A DNA stretch of 64,000 nucleotides from Treponema sp. (GCA_017469785.1 JAFUFU010000036.1:1-64000); one strand, 5' to 3'; positions 6,565-14,797 are shown, numbered from the stretch's first letter. Notes: a model not told the origin generated them from the letters alone. Made by a program: numbers and translations.

Positions 6565-8178
6565 ATGACGACTGACATTTCAATTACCATAAAACCCGCT
6601 GACGAAAAAAACGATGCCATCATAAATGCTGAAATTCTCAAATCTCTCGACAAAAAAGGCATTCCTTTCAAAAAAGACGATGTCACCAGTGTTTTCGTAA
6701 AAAAATCTATCGACGCCCGCCACGGGCAGATAAAAATCCTCTTGCGCTACAAGGTCTACATCGGCGAAAAGCCCAACGGAGACGGAGAATTTTTGCCCAC
6801 TTGGAAAAAAGCTGACGGAAAGCACACTGTCATCATCGTAGGAAGCGGCCCCGCCGGATTATATGCCGCATTCAGGCTTTTGGAAGACGGAATAAAGCCG
6901 ATTTTAGTTGAGCGCGGCTCCTGCACGGACGAGCGAAAGGTCGACGTCACAAATCTTGAAAACGAAGGAAAACTCAACGCCCAGTCAAATTTCTGCTTCG
7001 GGGAAGGAGGAGCCGGCACTTTCTCAGACGGAAAACTCTACACTCGAAGCAACAAAAGGGGCGACATCGGAAAAATCTACCGCATTTTCGTGGAATTCGG
7101 CGCGCCGGAGCGAATCATGACCGACGCCCATCCCCACATCGGCACGGACAAACTTCCCGGAATCATCAGCGGAATGAGAAAAAAAATCATCGAACTTGGG
7201 GGCGAATTCTATTTCGACACCCTCTGCACTGATTTGATTATAGAAGAAAAATCAAATCTCACCGTCAAGGGAATCCGCACGAAAAATCTCAAGACCGGGC
7301 AGGAATCCCAGCTGTCAGGAGATGCGGTGATTCTCGCAACAGGTCATTCTGCCATTGACATCTACAAGATGATTGCAAAAATCTCTCCCGAATCCCTTGA
7401 AGCAAAGACATTCGCCGTGGGAGTCCGCGTTGAACATCCCAGAAGCCTTATCGACTCAATCCAGTTCCACGGAAAGACGATGCCCGAAGCGGCAGAATAC
7501 CGGCTGACCACACAGGTTGACGGTCGCGGCGTTTACAGTTTCTGCATGTGCCCAGGCGGCTACATCGTTCCCTGTGCCACGGCAGAAAACCAGATTGTCA
7601 TCAACGGAATGTCAGGCTCAGGCCGAAACAGCAAGTGGAGCGATGCCGCAATCGTTGTGGAACGCCGCCCCGAAGACATACCTGAAGAATTCCTTCAAAA
7701 AGCAAGAGAAGACGGCTGCCCTGCCCTTGCCGGCCTTTACTGGCGCACCGAACTTGAAGAAGAAACTTTCCGTCAGGGAAAGGGTCAGTTCGCCCCGGCG
7801 CAAAAACTCACCGATTTTTTAAGTCACAAAGATTCAACGGCCCTTCCCGAAACCAGCTACAAGCCCGGAGTCGTTGCCAGCCGATTGGACAAATGGCTTC
7901 CTGAAGAAATACGCAGCCGCCTTGAAAAAGGTTTCCGCGACTTCGACAAGAACATGCACGGTTTTGTATGCGATGACGCGCTTTTAATCGCCACAGAAAG
8001 CCGCACCAGCACCCCTGTCCGCATTTTGCGCAAGAAGGAAAGCCTTGAATGTGAGGGAATCGCAAATCTCTACCCATCAGGCGAAGGCTCAGGCTATTCC
8101 GGTGGCATCGGCTCATCAGCCATGGACGGCGAAAAAGTAGCGGCGAAAATTTGTGAGAAATTGAAAGTTGAAAATTAA
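6565..8178 (+). CDS. FAD-dependent oxidoreductase (COG2509 type)
   Basis: A flavoprotein of about 537 residues. An N-terminal domain of roughly 80 residues precedes the dinucleotide-binding motif VGSGPAGLYAAFRLLEDG (about 92-109). Next come the GGAGTFSDGKL block and a late GEGSGYSGGIGSSAMDG segment that binds FAD. This arrangement defines the uncharacterised FAD-dependent dehydrogenases widespread in anaerobes; the substrate is unknown. ATG 6565 is preferred over TTG 6559 because it lies exactly where transcription should begin. The last codons (KLKVEN) run into a simple AAAATT-rich sequence. It is probably monocistronic; the small gene at 8300 has its own Shine-Dalgarno. Confidence 0.85.
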   Translation: MTTDISITIKPADEKNDAIINAEILKSLDKKGIPFKKDDVTSVFVKKSIDARHGQIKILLRYKVYIGEKPNGDGEFLPTWKKADGKHTVIIVGSGPAGLYAAFRLLEDGIKPILVERGSCTDERKVDVTNLENEGKLNAQSNFCFGEGGAGTFSDGKLYTRSNKRGDIGKIYRIFVEFGAPERIMTDAHPHIGTDKLPGIISGMRKKIIELGGEFYFDTLCTDLIIEEKSNLTVKGIRTKNLKTGQESQLSGDAVILATGHSAIDIYKMIAKISPESLEAKTFAVGVRVEHPRSLIDSIQFHGKTMPEAAEYRLTTQVDGRGVYSFCMCPGGYIVPCATAENQIVINGMSGSGRNSKWSDAAIVVERRPEDIPEEFLQKAREDGCPALAGLYWRTELEEETFRQGKGQFAPAQKLTDFLSHKDSTALPETSYKPGVVASRLDKWLPEEIRSRLEKGFRDFDKNMHGFVCDDALLIATESRTSTPVRILRKKESLECEGIANLYPSGEGSGYSGGIGSSAMDGEKVAAKICEKLKVEN

Positions 8179-8290
8179 AAATGGAAAATCGGGCGCTCCC
8201 GCGCTTCGCGCGGTCGGGTCTTTCGCCCTTCGCTCACGCTCATAGCCTACGGCTACTTCGGAGCTACAGCCCCTAGCGCATTTGCTCACA
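8179..8290. repeat. GC-rich dispersed repeat block
   Basis: A mosaic of short palindromes (CGCGCTTCGCGCG at about 8200, TAGCCTACGGCTA at about 8245) between the oxidoreductase and the small gene at 8300. No coding potential was judged real. It resembles the blocks at 130-246 and at 61507-61605 inside asnB. Confidence 0.4.
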
Positions 8291-8299
8291 GGAGATTTT

Positions 8300-8527
8300 A
8301 TGACAAAAGACGACTTGATTTTTCTTATCAATACAAAAAAAGAATTTGAATTCACTTACCACGGGAAAAATTACAATCTCACCTACGACCGCGATGATGC
8401 CGGAAACGACCTGATTGTCTTCGGCGAACGCTTTCAGGGGAAAAAATACGCCTCCTTCGGCGAATTCATGAACGAAGCGAGAATAGAAAACCACTTCTTC
8501 CGGGAAATGTTGGACATCCTGTCCTGA
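8300..8527 (+). CDS. Small conserved-looking protein of unknown function
   Basis: A 75-residue acidic cytoplasmic protein starting MTKDDLIFLINTKKEFEF. ATG 8300 is chosen over 8282 because CAGGAGA lies 7-10 bp upstream. The pattern of alternating charged and aromatic residues (EFEFTYHGKNYNLTYD) suggests a small beta-rich fold. No signal peptide or membrane segment. The family was not recognised. A long hairpin follows directly after the stop. Confidence 0.6.
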   Translation: MTKDDLIFLINTKKEFEFTYHGKNYNLTYDRDDAGNDLIVFGERFQGKKYASFGEFMNEARIENHFFREMLDILS

Positions 8528-8603
8528 CAAGAATTTCTCTCCCTGCGGTCGAGAAATTCTTGCGGAGTTTACTGGCTTTCGCCCACATCCGTGTGGGCGT
8601 TTT
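8528..8603. repeat. Dispersed hairpin repeat R1 / bidirectional terminator
   Basis: Two hairpins between convergent genes. CAAGAATTTCTC (8528-8539) pairs with GAGAAATTCTTG (8551-8562). CGCCCACA (8580-8587), loop TCCG, pairs with TGTGGGCG (8592-8599), followed by TTTT. On the minus strand the second loop reads CGGA. The same two-hairpin design recurs at 30131-30222, 47052-47105 and 62233-62308. Confidence 0.65.
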
Positions 8604-8650
8604 CTTGATTATGGCGCGTCCGTGCGGACAATTTCTGTAAGGCGTGGAGT

Positions 8651-9445
8651 TTAGTTTCTTTTCAGCACATCCACCGTGTGGGAGCTTGCTCCCAGCAATT
8701 CCGGCCGCTCGCAAATTGACATCTGATAGTTGATAAAATGACGGAAACTTTCTTCGTCCAGGGCATTGAGCTCCCGCCGCATGTAATCGGCCGCTCCGTC
8801 GGGGGCAAAAACCTTTAGCCGCTCAAGGCCAGCCTTTTCGTTGAGGCGGGTCATGTCTTCCAGGCGGGTGTAGCTGTACAAATCATCGTTGATGTTGGTA
8901 ATGGTGTGAAAATCTTTTGTCAGCCTGCCTTTTTCCAGCACTTCCTTGATTTTTCCTTCTCTAAAACAATAGCTTAAAACGGCGTACTCGTTCATCACAT
9001 AGGCAACGAGGATAAATCCTCCCTTTTTTGTGACCCGCTTAGCTTCGTTTAAGGCGGCAAGTCGGTCTTGGTCAGAGTGCAGGTGATACATGGGGCCGAA
9101 AAGGAGCGTGATGTCAAAAGTCTCGCCGCTTAAAAAATGCAGGTCGCGGGCGTCTCCCTGCCATGCTTTCACGTTTTCATGCTTGCCCCGTAAAATTTCA
9201 AGGTTATGCTCAACCAGCTCCACCGCCGTCACGTCAAATCCTTCGCGGCTTAAGGCCACGGAATAGCGGCCGGTTCCTGCCCCCACATCGAGAATCTTGA
9301 TTTGAGCGTTTTCCCGGCCGCCCCGCAAAAGCTCCATGCAATCGTGAATCTGCTTCATGGAGACCGTAAATTCCACGATCCCGTGCCGGGTGGTGAGCCT
9401 GTGCTCTTCCTTGAATTTATTGTAATACTTTTCCAGTGGCGTCAT
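8651..9445 (-). CDS. Class I SAM-dependent methyltransferase
   Basis: A 264-residue methyltransferase. Motif I is ILDVGAGTGRYSVALSREG (about 52-70), followed by the acidic strand end VTAVELVEHNLE and motif IV-like FDITLLFGPMYHL. This HLLF/GPMYHL-type pattern is seen in small-molecule methyltransferases of gut bacteria; the substrate is unknown. A TATAAT (9452-9457) lies six bases before the ATG on the minus strand and no Shine-Dalgarno is visible, so the mRNA should be leaderless. It converges with the small gene at 8300 across repeat R1. Confidence 0.82.
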   Translation of the reverse strand: MTPLEKYYNKFKEEHRLTTRHGIVEFTVSMKQIHDCMELLRGGRENAQIKILDVGAGTGRYSVALSREGFDVTAVELVEHNLEILRGKHENVKAWQGDARDLHFLSGETFDITLLFGPMYHLHSDQDRLAALNEAKRVTKKGGFILVAYVMNEYAVLSYCFREGKIKEVLEKGRLTKDFHTITNINDDLYSYTRLEDMTRLNEKAGLERLKVFAPDGAADYMRRELNALDEESFRHFINYQMSICERPELLGASSHTVDVLKRN

Positions 9446-9597
9446 GTAAAAATTATAGCAAAAATACTAAAAATAAACTATACAAATATATCAATTTCGG
9501 TTAATATAAGCCTGCAGGTAGTAACTTCAATGGTGGCTTGCCCCTTATTCAATCAGTTGCGATAAACTGAAATAATTGAAGAAGGGGGCTGTCCAGT

Positions 9598-9681
9598 ATG
9601 ACAACTTATGACATTGTGATGCTCTGCATCTCTGTTGCCAGTTTGATTATTGGTGTGCTTTCTCTCTTTCGAAAGAAATGA
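9598..9681 (+). CDS. Holin-like type I toxin peptide (27 aa)
   Basis: The peptide MTTYDIVMLCISVASLIIGV (first 20 residues) ends in a basic LSLFRKK tail. It has the hallmark of the putative holin-like / TxpA-Fst toxin group: MTTY or MTTF start, one transmembrane helix of about 17-20 residues, and a short positive C-terminus. Such peptides insert in the inner membrane and are silenced by an antisense RNA. The Shine-Dalgarno AAGGGGG is at about 9583-9589, roughly 9-12 bp before the start. The family is best known from Firmicutes, so its presence here suggests horizontal transfer. Confidence 0.72.
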   Translation: MTTYDIVMLCISVASLIIGVLSLFRKK

Positions 9682-9795
9682 CCGATCGCATAAAAAAATA
9701 GTCCGCCTTGTGGTCGCAACACTTGGCGGACAAGTGGCTTAATTGCCATAACAAACCAAGGGGTAACCACTTAAATGCAGTTACTACCTGTTTCA

Positions 9796-9824
9796 ACTAT
9801 AAACTTTAACTGCATAAAAATCAA
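9796..9824 (-). promoter_or_regulatory. Promoter for the antisense antitoxin RNA
   Basis: On the minus strand TTGATT (complement of 9819-9824), a 17-bp spacer and TATAGT (complement of 9796-9801) form a near-consensus promoter. It reads away from prmC into the toxin cassette, with a predicted start at about 9789, at the tip of the 3' inverted arm. Confidence 0.6.
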
Positions 9825-9825
9825 G

Positions 9826-10764
9826 CTATTTTACTCCCACGACATCCCGCATCATCTCGTTCATGTCGTATTCGATTCTCACATTTCGAAAGCCGGCCTG
9901 CCTAAAAAGTTCCGCCGTTTCCTGAGCATTGTATTCGCCGGTTTCCATAATCAGCACTCCGTTTCGGTTCAAATGCTCATAGCACTGGGGAAGAAGCCGC
10001 CTGATTAAAGAAAGGCCGTCCTCTGTGCGGGCATATTCGCCGTTTTCTGTCACATCGCCGTCCAAGGCAAGAAGCGGCTCGCTCCGTCCGTCCTTCAAAA
10101 GCTCCAGGCTTTCAGAATGAGGCACATAAGGCGGATTGGTGACGATTAAATCAAAAGTATGGGGAATATTCTCAAAAAGATTTGACTGGACGAATGCACA
10201 ATTCATAATGCTTAATTCATAATGTGGCACAGGACATTGGTCGCTTGGCTCCCCCGTCCCTAAAAGTCTCTGCGCGTTTTTCCTCGCGACCTCAAGAGCT
10301 TTTTCGCTGATGTCAACGAATGTCATTTTTAATTCTGCATTCCGCATTCTCAATTCAGCATTGATAGAAATCCCAACGCATCCGCTTCCAGTGCACATAT
10401 CGCAGACAGTGGGAATCGAGGCCGGATTTGCCCGGAATTTATCTTCCAATGCGTCCAAGGCCAGCTCCACCAAAAGCTCGGTGTCAGGTTTTGGAATCAA
10501 AACATCCGGCGTGACTAAAAAATCCAACCCGAAAAATTCTTTGTGACCGATGATGTAGGCGACAGGAAGTCCGGTCTTTCGCTTTTCAATAGCGGCGAGA
10601 AAATCAGATTTCTGCTCGCCAGACAATTCAAAATCCCGGTTTAAAAGCAAATGAGTTTTGTCAAAGCCTGTGATGTGCTGCAGCAAAACCGCAGTATCAA
10701 GATCTGGCGTTGGAGAAGAGGCAAGCTGATTTTTTCCGTAAAGTTTGGCTTCTTGAATGGTCAT
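9826..10764 (-). CDS. prmC: Release factor glutamine methyltransferase with in-frame repeat insertions
   Basis: A 312-residue N5-glutamine methyltransferase that modifies the GGQ motif of peptide release factors. Motifs: IPKPDTELLVE (90-100), the SAM-binding MCTGSGCVGISI (123-134) and the catalytic NPPY (210-213). It is about 35 residues longer than E. coli PrmC (277). The extra residues sit at 135-147 (NAELRMRNAELKM) and about 168-190. The DNA there (10324-10362 and 10195-10263) is made of the ATTCAGCATT / AATTCATAATG-type simple repeats usually seen between genes. It starts 3 bp after the fic stop, so the two share a message; prfA, encoding its substrate, lies just upstream. Confidence 0.93.
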   Translation of the reverse strand: MTIQEAKLYGKNQLASSPTPDLDTAVLLQHITGFDKTHLLLNRDFELSGEQKSDFLAAIEKRKTGLPVAYIIGHKEFFGLDFLVTPDVLIPKPDTELLVELALDALEDKFRANPASIPTVCDMCTGSGCVGISINAELRMRNAELKMTFVDISEKALEVARKNAQRLLGTGEPSDQCPVPHYELSIMNCAFVQSNLFENIPHTFDLIVTNPPYVPHSESLELLKDGRSEPLLALDGDVTENGEYARTEDGLSLIRRLLPQCYEHLNRNGVLIMETGEYNAQETAELFRQAGFRNVRIEYDMNEMMRDVVGVK

Positions 10765-10767
10765 AAA

Positions 10768-11946
10768 TTACAACTCCGTTCCCCGTCGCAAAATTGCCAG
10801 ATAATCCGTGTAGGAATAGAGACTTGCCTTTCCCCGCTTTGCCGACGGCTCAAGAATCCCGTATCGGTGCAGGGTCTCAATCGTCTTTGCGGTGGTGTTG
10901 TAGGAAAGCCCCAAGTCGGCGGCCGTTTTTGTCGTGTCGATTATAGCCTTTGCTTCAATATATTCAAAGAGTTTAAGGGCATTTCCTCTGGTGCGGGGCG
11001 GAATCGTCTCAATCCAAGCCATATTTTTTCGGTGCAAATCTTCCAAATCATTTATTGAATCAATGGCATCGTTTGCCGTTTCAAGAATCATCTGCAAGAA
11101 AAAGAAAATCCACTGCTCGTAATTTCCGCTGCGACGCACTTCACTCAGCCGGTCGTAGTATTCCACTCGGTTTATTTTGAGAAAGCATGAAATGTATAAA
11201 ATCGGCTTTGAGATGATTTTCTTCTGCAGCAAAAAAAGCGTTATGAGAAGCCTGCCGATTCTGCCGTTTCCGTCCAAAAAGGGATGAATGGTCTCAAACT
11301 GATAGTGAATAAGTGCCGCCTGAATCAGGGGATCAAGCCGGTCATCTGAATTCATAAACTGCTCCAGCTGATTGAGGGCGATTTTCATGTCGTCAACGCT
11401 GGGCGGAATGTAGCGGGCATTTTTGAGACTGCTTCCCTGACCGCCAATCCAGTTCTGGCTTGTGCGGAATTCGCCGGGCGTTTTGTCACTACCGCGCACG
11501 CATTTTATCAAAACCGCATGAGTTTCTTTTAAAAGCCTCATGCAAAGAGGCAGCTTCTCCAAGCGTTCAATGGCAAAATCAGTTGCGCCGATGTAATTGA
11601 TGACTTCGCCTACATCGATATTTGCGTTTTCTTCGTTTTCGGGGTCAAGGACATCATCAAGGTTACATTGAGTGCCTTCAATTTGTGAAGAAAGCAAAGC
11701 TTCTTTTCGAATGTACATTGATGAAAAAAGATTTACATTGGGGATTTTGTCGGAACTGGCGTCAAGGTAAGCGACTTTTCGGTTCGCCTCGATAAGAAGT
11801 GCCATCATTTCCTGAGAAATTTCGATTGAAGGCAGCGGGGGAAGAGGACTTGGCTTAAAAGAATAATAAGCCAGCTCCCCAGAAAGATTCTGAACGACAG
11901 AGCCAGAGCGTCTTGATTTTGAAAATTCTTTGTCAAATTTCTCCAT
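10768..11946 (-). CDS. Fic-domain protein with inhibitory helix and C-terminal winged helix
   Basis: A 392-residue Fic (filamentation induced by cAMP) protein, a class that usually AMPylates target proteins. The catalytic loop is complete: HPFLDGNGRIGR at 221-232, including His221 and the phosphate-binding DGNGR. An N-terminal inhibitory motif (SSQIEG, 86-91, fitting [S/T]xxxE[G/N]) marks it as class II, where the Glu blocks ATP until released. The C-terminus (about 330-390) is a winged helix-turn-helix (TKTAADLGLSYNTTAKTIETL), typical of Fic proteins that bind their own promoter. Three copies of one motif upstream (11967-12061) fit autoregulation. It is followed by prmC 3 bp downstream. No separate antitoxin gene is visible. 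Confidence 0.9.
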   Translation of the reverse strand: MEKFDKEFSKSRRSGSVVQNLSGELAYYSFKPSPLPPLPSIEISQEMMALLIEANRKVAYLDASSDKIPNVNLFSSMYIRKEALLSSQIEGTQCNLDDVLDPENEENANIDVGEVINYIGATDFAIERLEKLPLCMRLLKETHAVLIKCVRGSDKTPGEFRTSQNWIGGQGSSLKNARYIPPSVDDMKIALNQLEQFMNSDDRLDPLIQAALIHYQFETIHPFLDGNGRIGRLLITLFLLQKKIISKPILYISCFLKINRVEYYDRLSEVRRSGNYEQWIFFFLQMILETANDAIDSINDLEDLHRKNMAWIETIPPRTRGNALKLFEYIEAKAIIDTTKTAADLGLSYNTTAKTIETLHRYGILEPSAKRGKASLYSYTDYLAILRRGTEL

Positions 11947-11966
11947 GTATTTTCAACTTTCCTCTG

Positions 11967-12061
11967 TTTCTTGAAAATTCTACAGTGATTTTAACAAAGT
12001 ATTTTCACAAATTCAAGGTTTCTTGAAAATTCTTCCTCTAAAACAAGGGAGAATTTTCAAG
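11967..12061 (-). promoter_or_regulatory. Triple operator ahead of fic
   Basis: TTTCTTGAAAATTCT occurs at 11967-11981 and again at 12019-12033, exactly 52 bp (about five helical turns) apart. The core AGAATTTTCAAG appears inverted at 12050-12061. All lie between the prfA stop and the fic start. Equal helical phasing and the winged helix in Fic suggest cooperative autoregulation. Inferred. Confidence 0.5.
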
Positions 12062-12084
12062 TTTTTCCGCATCCATGCCTCGCT

Positions 12085-13161
12085 TTAACTGTCCAGAGCC
12101 TTGAACTCTTCCTCTTTTGCGTAGACATTGAGAGCGTCAAGCATTTCGTCCATGTTGCCCATCATAAAGCTTGGCAAGTTGTGGAGGGTAAGGTTGATTC
12201 GGTGGTCTGTTACGCGATCCTGAGGATAGTTGTAAGTGCGGATTTTTTCTGAGCGGTCGCCGTTTCCGACCATACTCTTTCTGGCAGAAGAACGCTCTGC
12301 GTCCAGTTTGCTCTGCTCAAAGTCAAAGAGTCGGGCGCGGAGAACCTGCCATGCCTTTTCCTTATTCTTAATCTGAGATTTCTGATCCTGCTGGATGACG
12401 ACGATTCCCGTTGGAATGTGAGTGAGTCGAACGGCTGAGTCCGTGGTATTTACACACTGACCGCCAGGACCGCCCGCACGCATTACGTCGACGCGGACAT
12501 CCCCCGGATTGATTTTAATGTCGGCTTCTTCGGCTTCAGGCAGAACAGCAACGGTAACGGTAGACGTCTGCAATCGTCCCTGGCTTTCCGTGGCAGGAAC
12601 TCGCTGAACCCGGTGAACGCCAGACTCCCATCTCAAAGTTCCGTAGACGAATTTTCCCGTAATCTGGGTGACGATTTTGTTAAAGCCGCCGACTTCAGTT
12701 TCCTGAGCCTCCACGTTCTCGTATTTCCAGCCCTTTCGCTCGCAGAGATGAATGTACATTTCCCACATGTCCCGCACGAAAAGGCTTGCCTCGTCACCGC
12801 CCGCTGCGGAACGGATTTCAAGGATAATGTTTTTTTCGTCCAGAGGATCTGGCGGAATCAGCTTGAGCTTAATCTGCTCTTCCAGCTGGGGAACCTTTTC
12901 TTCAAGCTCTTTAAGTTCCTCCCGGGCCATTTCCTTCATTTCGGCATCGTCCTCTGCCGTAATCATCATTTTTGCGTCTTCGATGCCCTGCAAACACTTT
13001 CGGTATTCGTTTCCGACTTCAAGCACGTCTGTCAAATGACCGTGTTCCCGCATGACATCCTTGTATTTTTTCTGGTCCTTTACTAAGTCCGGGTCTTGCA
13101 CCAATTCGCTCACTTCTGCAAAACGAGCGTCCAATTCTGTAAGTTTCTTCAATAAATCCAT
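12085..13161 (-). CDS. prfA: Peptide chain release factor 1
   Basis: A 358-residue RF1 that terminates translation at UAA/UAG. The peptidyl-hydrolase motif is MRAGGPGGQCVNTTDSAVRL (GGQ at about residue 235). The RF1 codon-reading PxT-type motif is seen as VPATES (about 187-192), which separates it from RF2 (SPF). The C-terminal helix region DRVTDHRINLTLHNL is canonical. The start is MDLLKKLTELD at 13161. Its promoter leaves only eight bases between the -10 and ATG, so the mRNA has at most a one- or two-base leader. prmC, which methylates this GGQ, is two genes downstream. Confidence 0.96.
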   Translation of the reverse strand: MDLLKKLTELDARFAEVSELVQDPDLVKDQKKYKDVMREHGHLTDVLEVGNEYRKCLQGIEDAKMMITAEDDAEMKEMAREELKELEEKVPQLEEQIKLKLIPPDPLDEKNIILEIRSAAGGDEASLFVRDMWEMYIHLCERKGWKYENVEAQETEVGGFNKIVTQITGKFVYGTLRWESGVHRVQRVPATESQGRLQTSTVTVAVLPEAEEADIKINPGDVRVDVMRAGGPGGQCVNTTDSAVRLTHIPTGIVVIQQDQKSQIKNKEKAWQVLRARLFDFEQSKLDAERSSARKSMVGNGDRSEKIRTYNYPQDRVTDHRINLTLHNLPSFMMGNMDEMLDALNVYAKEEEFKALDS

Positions 13162-13169
13162 AACGCATT

Positions 13170-13233
13170 ATTCTAGCAAATTTCGCAAGTGTTGACAAAT
13201 CCCTGCAGTCATAATAAACTAATGATAGTTAGT
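13170..13233. promoter_or_regulatory. Overlapping divergent promoters of prfA and the tetR gene, with operator
   Basis: The -35 boxes of the two divergent genes overlap: plus-strand TTGACA is 13192-13197 and minus-strand TTGTCA covers 13193-13198. Each has a 17-bp spacer, to TAAACT (13215-13220, plus) and TAGAAT (13170-13175, minus). A palindrome ACTAA-6-TTAGT (13218-13233) covers the tetR -10 and start site and is a probable autoregulatory operator. Sharing the -35 region should make the two promoters compete for polymerase. Confidence 0.65.
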
Positions 13234-13264
13234 CAATCAGATTTATCTGAAATGGGTGGGAAAA

Positions 13265-13927
13265 ATGGCTAAATCAGAAAAAGTTACTCGCGAGAAGATT
13301 ATCCTCGCATTCTTGGATTCTTGCTTTGCAAAAAATGCAGGCGGAACTTCACTCTCAGATGTTGCAGACCGTCTCGGAATAAAAAAAGCATCTCTTTACA
13401 ATCACTACGAAAGTCGTGACGCAATGGTGGAAGACTGTATCCGTTGGTGCGGCGACTATTACCGCAAAACATATTTCATTCCGACTGACATCGACTCAAT
13501 CTCCCAGCGATATCCTGCCGAAAACGTCATGAAGGCCATCGTAAACCGCTGGTTCAAAATGAACGAAAAAGAGCCCCTCATCCAGATTTATTCTTTTATT
13601 GAGAGTGAAAAATACATCTCAACTGCAGCCGCAAAAATATCTCAGGAAACACATGCAAAGCTTATCAGCCAGACAAAACAGGCTCTCCGAAGTCTCGGCG
13701 CTGCAGGAAAAATCATTGATCTCGAAGAAAACGACCTTGAAACCCTTGCAAGAATGTTTGCAGCCCTTACCGTTTCAAGTCTTGACGGCTACATCGTTGC
13801 CAAAAAAATAGAAATTCGCTCAATGCCAGACACAGGCAAAGGCTCATTGTTTGAATCAAAAAGCGAGCCAGATTTCAGCAAAATCGATGAGCTTGTTACA
13901 ACCTTCTGTTCTATGCTACGATCATAA
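13265..13927 (+). CDS. TetR/AcrR-family transcriptional regulator
   Basis: A repressor of about 220 residues. The N-terminal HTH reads GGTSLSDVADRLGIKKASLY (about 25-44), followed by NHYESRDAMVEDCI, the standard TetR recognition region. The C-terminal ligand domain has no recognised relatives. ATG 13265 is preferred to GTG 13256 because GGGTGGG acts as the Shine-Dalgarno. Its promoter carries a palindrome, so it probably represses itself. The only divergent neighbour is prfA; no efflux gene lies nearby. Confidence 0.85.
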   Translation: MAKSEKVTREKIILAFLDSCFAKNAGGTSLSDVADRLGIKKASLYNHYESRDAMVEDCIRWCGDYYRKTYFIPTDIDSISQRYPAENVMKAIVNRWFKMNEKEPLIQIYSFIESEKYISTAAAKISQETHAKLISQTKQALRSLGAAGKIIDLEENDLETLARMFAALTVSSLDGYIVAKKIEIRSMPDTGKGSLFESKSEPDFSKIDELVTTFCSMLRS

Positions 13928-14018
13928 AGTCGGCTCACCCGAAAGCAAACAGAATTTTCTCTCTGCATACAAGGTGCGGCTCTGGAAGTAATAAGAAACT
14001 TTCCAAAGACAGCTTTTT

Positions 14019-14053
14019 TTGACAATAAAGAAAAGATATTGTATACTAAGAAG
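14019..14053 (+). promoter_or_regulatory. Leaderless-type promoter of rsmI
   Basis: Consensus TTGACA (14019-14024), a 17-bp spacer and TATACT (14042-14047), then exactly six bases (AAGAAG) to the ATG at 14054. The transcript should begin at the start codon. The 13928-14018 spacer before it holds nothing else recognisable. Confidence 0.72.
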
Positions 14054-14776
14054 ATGTCTACCTTATACATCGTTGGAACACCGATTGGCAATCTCGGTGA
14101 TATTACGTTTCGGGCAGTGGAGACTTTCAAATCCGTGGATGTGGTCGCAGCGGAAGACACGCGGCACACCCTTCAGCTTCTGAATCATCTCCAGATTAAA
14201 AAACCTCTTGTCTCTTGTCGTTCCCAGAATGAAGAGCAGGCGAGCGAAAAGATCATCAAAATGCTCGATGAAGGACAGACAGTAGCCTATGCTAGCGACG
14301 CAGGCACTCCGGGCATTTCCGATCCGGGGGCGGTTTTGGCAGGTCTGGCGCGAAAAGCCGGTCACACGGTTGTTCCGATTCCAGGAGCAAGCGCCTTTGC
14401 TTCGCTGGTAAGCGTTGCGGGGGCCGGTGGCAAGACTCTGGTTTTTGAGGGGTTTCTTTCCCCCAAACCGGGACGGCGCAGGAGCCGGCTCAAAGAGCTT
14501 TTGGCCATGGACGCGGCGATAGTTTTGTACGAATCTCCGTTCAGAATCGTTAAACTTCTGACGGATATTGCCGATATTGATAGTGAACGGCGTGTGGTCG
14601 TTGGGCGAGAGCTCACGAAGTTGCACGAAGAGATAGTAGAGGGGACTGCTCAAGAAACACTTGAAAATTTTGCGTCAAGGAGCAAAATACAGGGTGAATT
14701 TGCAGTATTTATCTCAAAATCTTCTGAGAAATTTTCGAAAAATTCTAAAGATTTTTCTGAAGATGCCGATAATTAA
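14054..14776 (+). CDS. rsmI: 16S rRNA 2'-O-ribose C1402 methyltransferase
   Basis: A 240-residue tetrapyrrole-methylase-fold enzyme that methylates the ribose of C1402 in the decoding centre. The signature STLYIVGTPIGNLGDITFRA opens the protein, followed by AAEDTRHT, SDAGTPGISDPG (about 79-90) and VPIPGASA. The length is slightly short at the C-terminus compared with E. coli (286) but typical of the core family. ATG 14054 fits the leaderless promoter. flgM follows after 21 bp and is likely co-transcribed. Confidence 0.95.
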   Translation: MSTLYIVGTPIGNLGDITFRAVETFKSVDVVAAEDTRHTLQLLNHLQIKKPLVSCRSQNEEQASEKIIKMLDEGQTVAYASDAGTPGISDPGAVLAGLARKAGHTVVPIPGASAFASLVSVAGAGGKTLVFEGFLSPKPGRRRSRLKELLAMDAAIVLYESPFRIVKLLTDIADIDSERRVVVGRELTKLHEEIVEGTAQETLENFASRSKIQGEFAVFISKSSEKFSKNSKDFSEDADN

Positions 14777-14797
14777 AGAGTAAAAGGCAGGTTAGCT

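Larger units (their letters stand above)
9446..9825. other. Type I toxin-antitoxin cassette (mRNA arms and antisense RNA)
   Basis: This 380-bp spacer holds a 27-residue toxin gene (9598-9681) between imperfect inverted arms. CAGGTAGTAACT begins at 9515, and its complement lies at about 9779-9790. The conserved CCCCTT/AAGGGG part follows inside each arm. A possible sense -10 TAATAT is at 9502-9507. A strong promoter on the minus strand (9796-9824) would start an RNA at about 9789 that runs antisense across the 3' arm towards the toxin. A GTCCGCC/GGCGGAC hairpin lies at about 9702-9733, after the toxin stop. Arms that fold 5' to 3', with an antisense RNA from the far end, match known type I systems. 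Confidence 0.65.
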
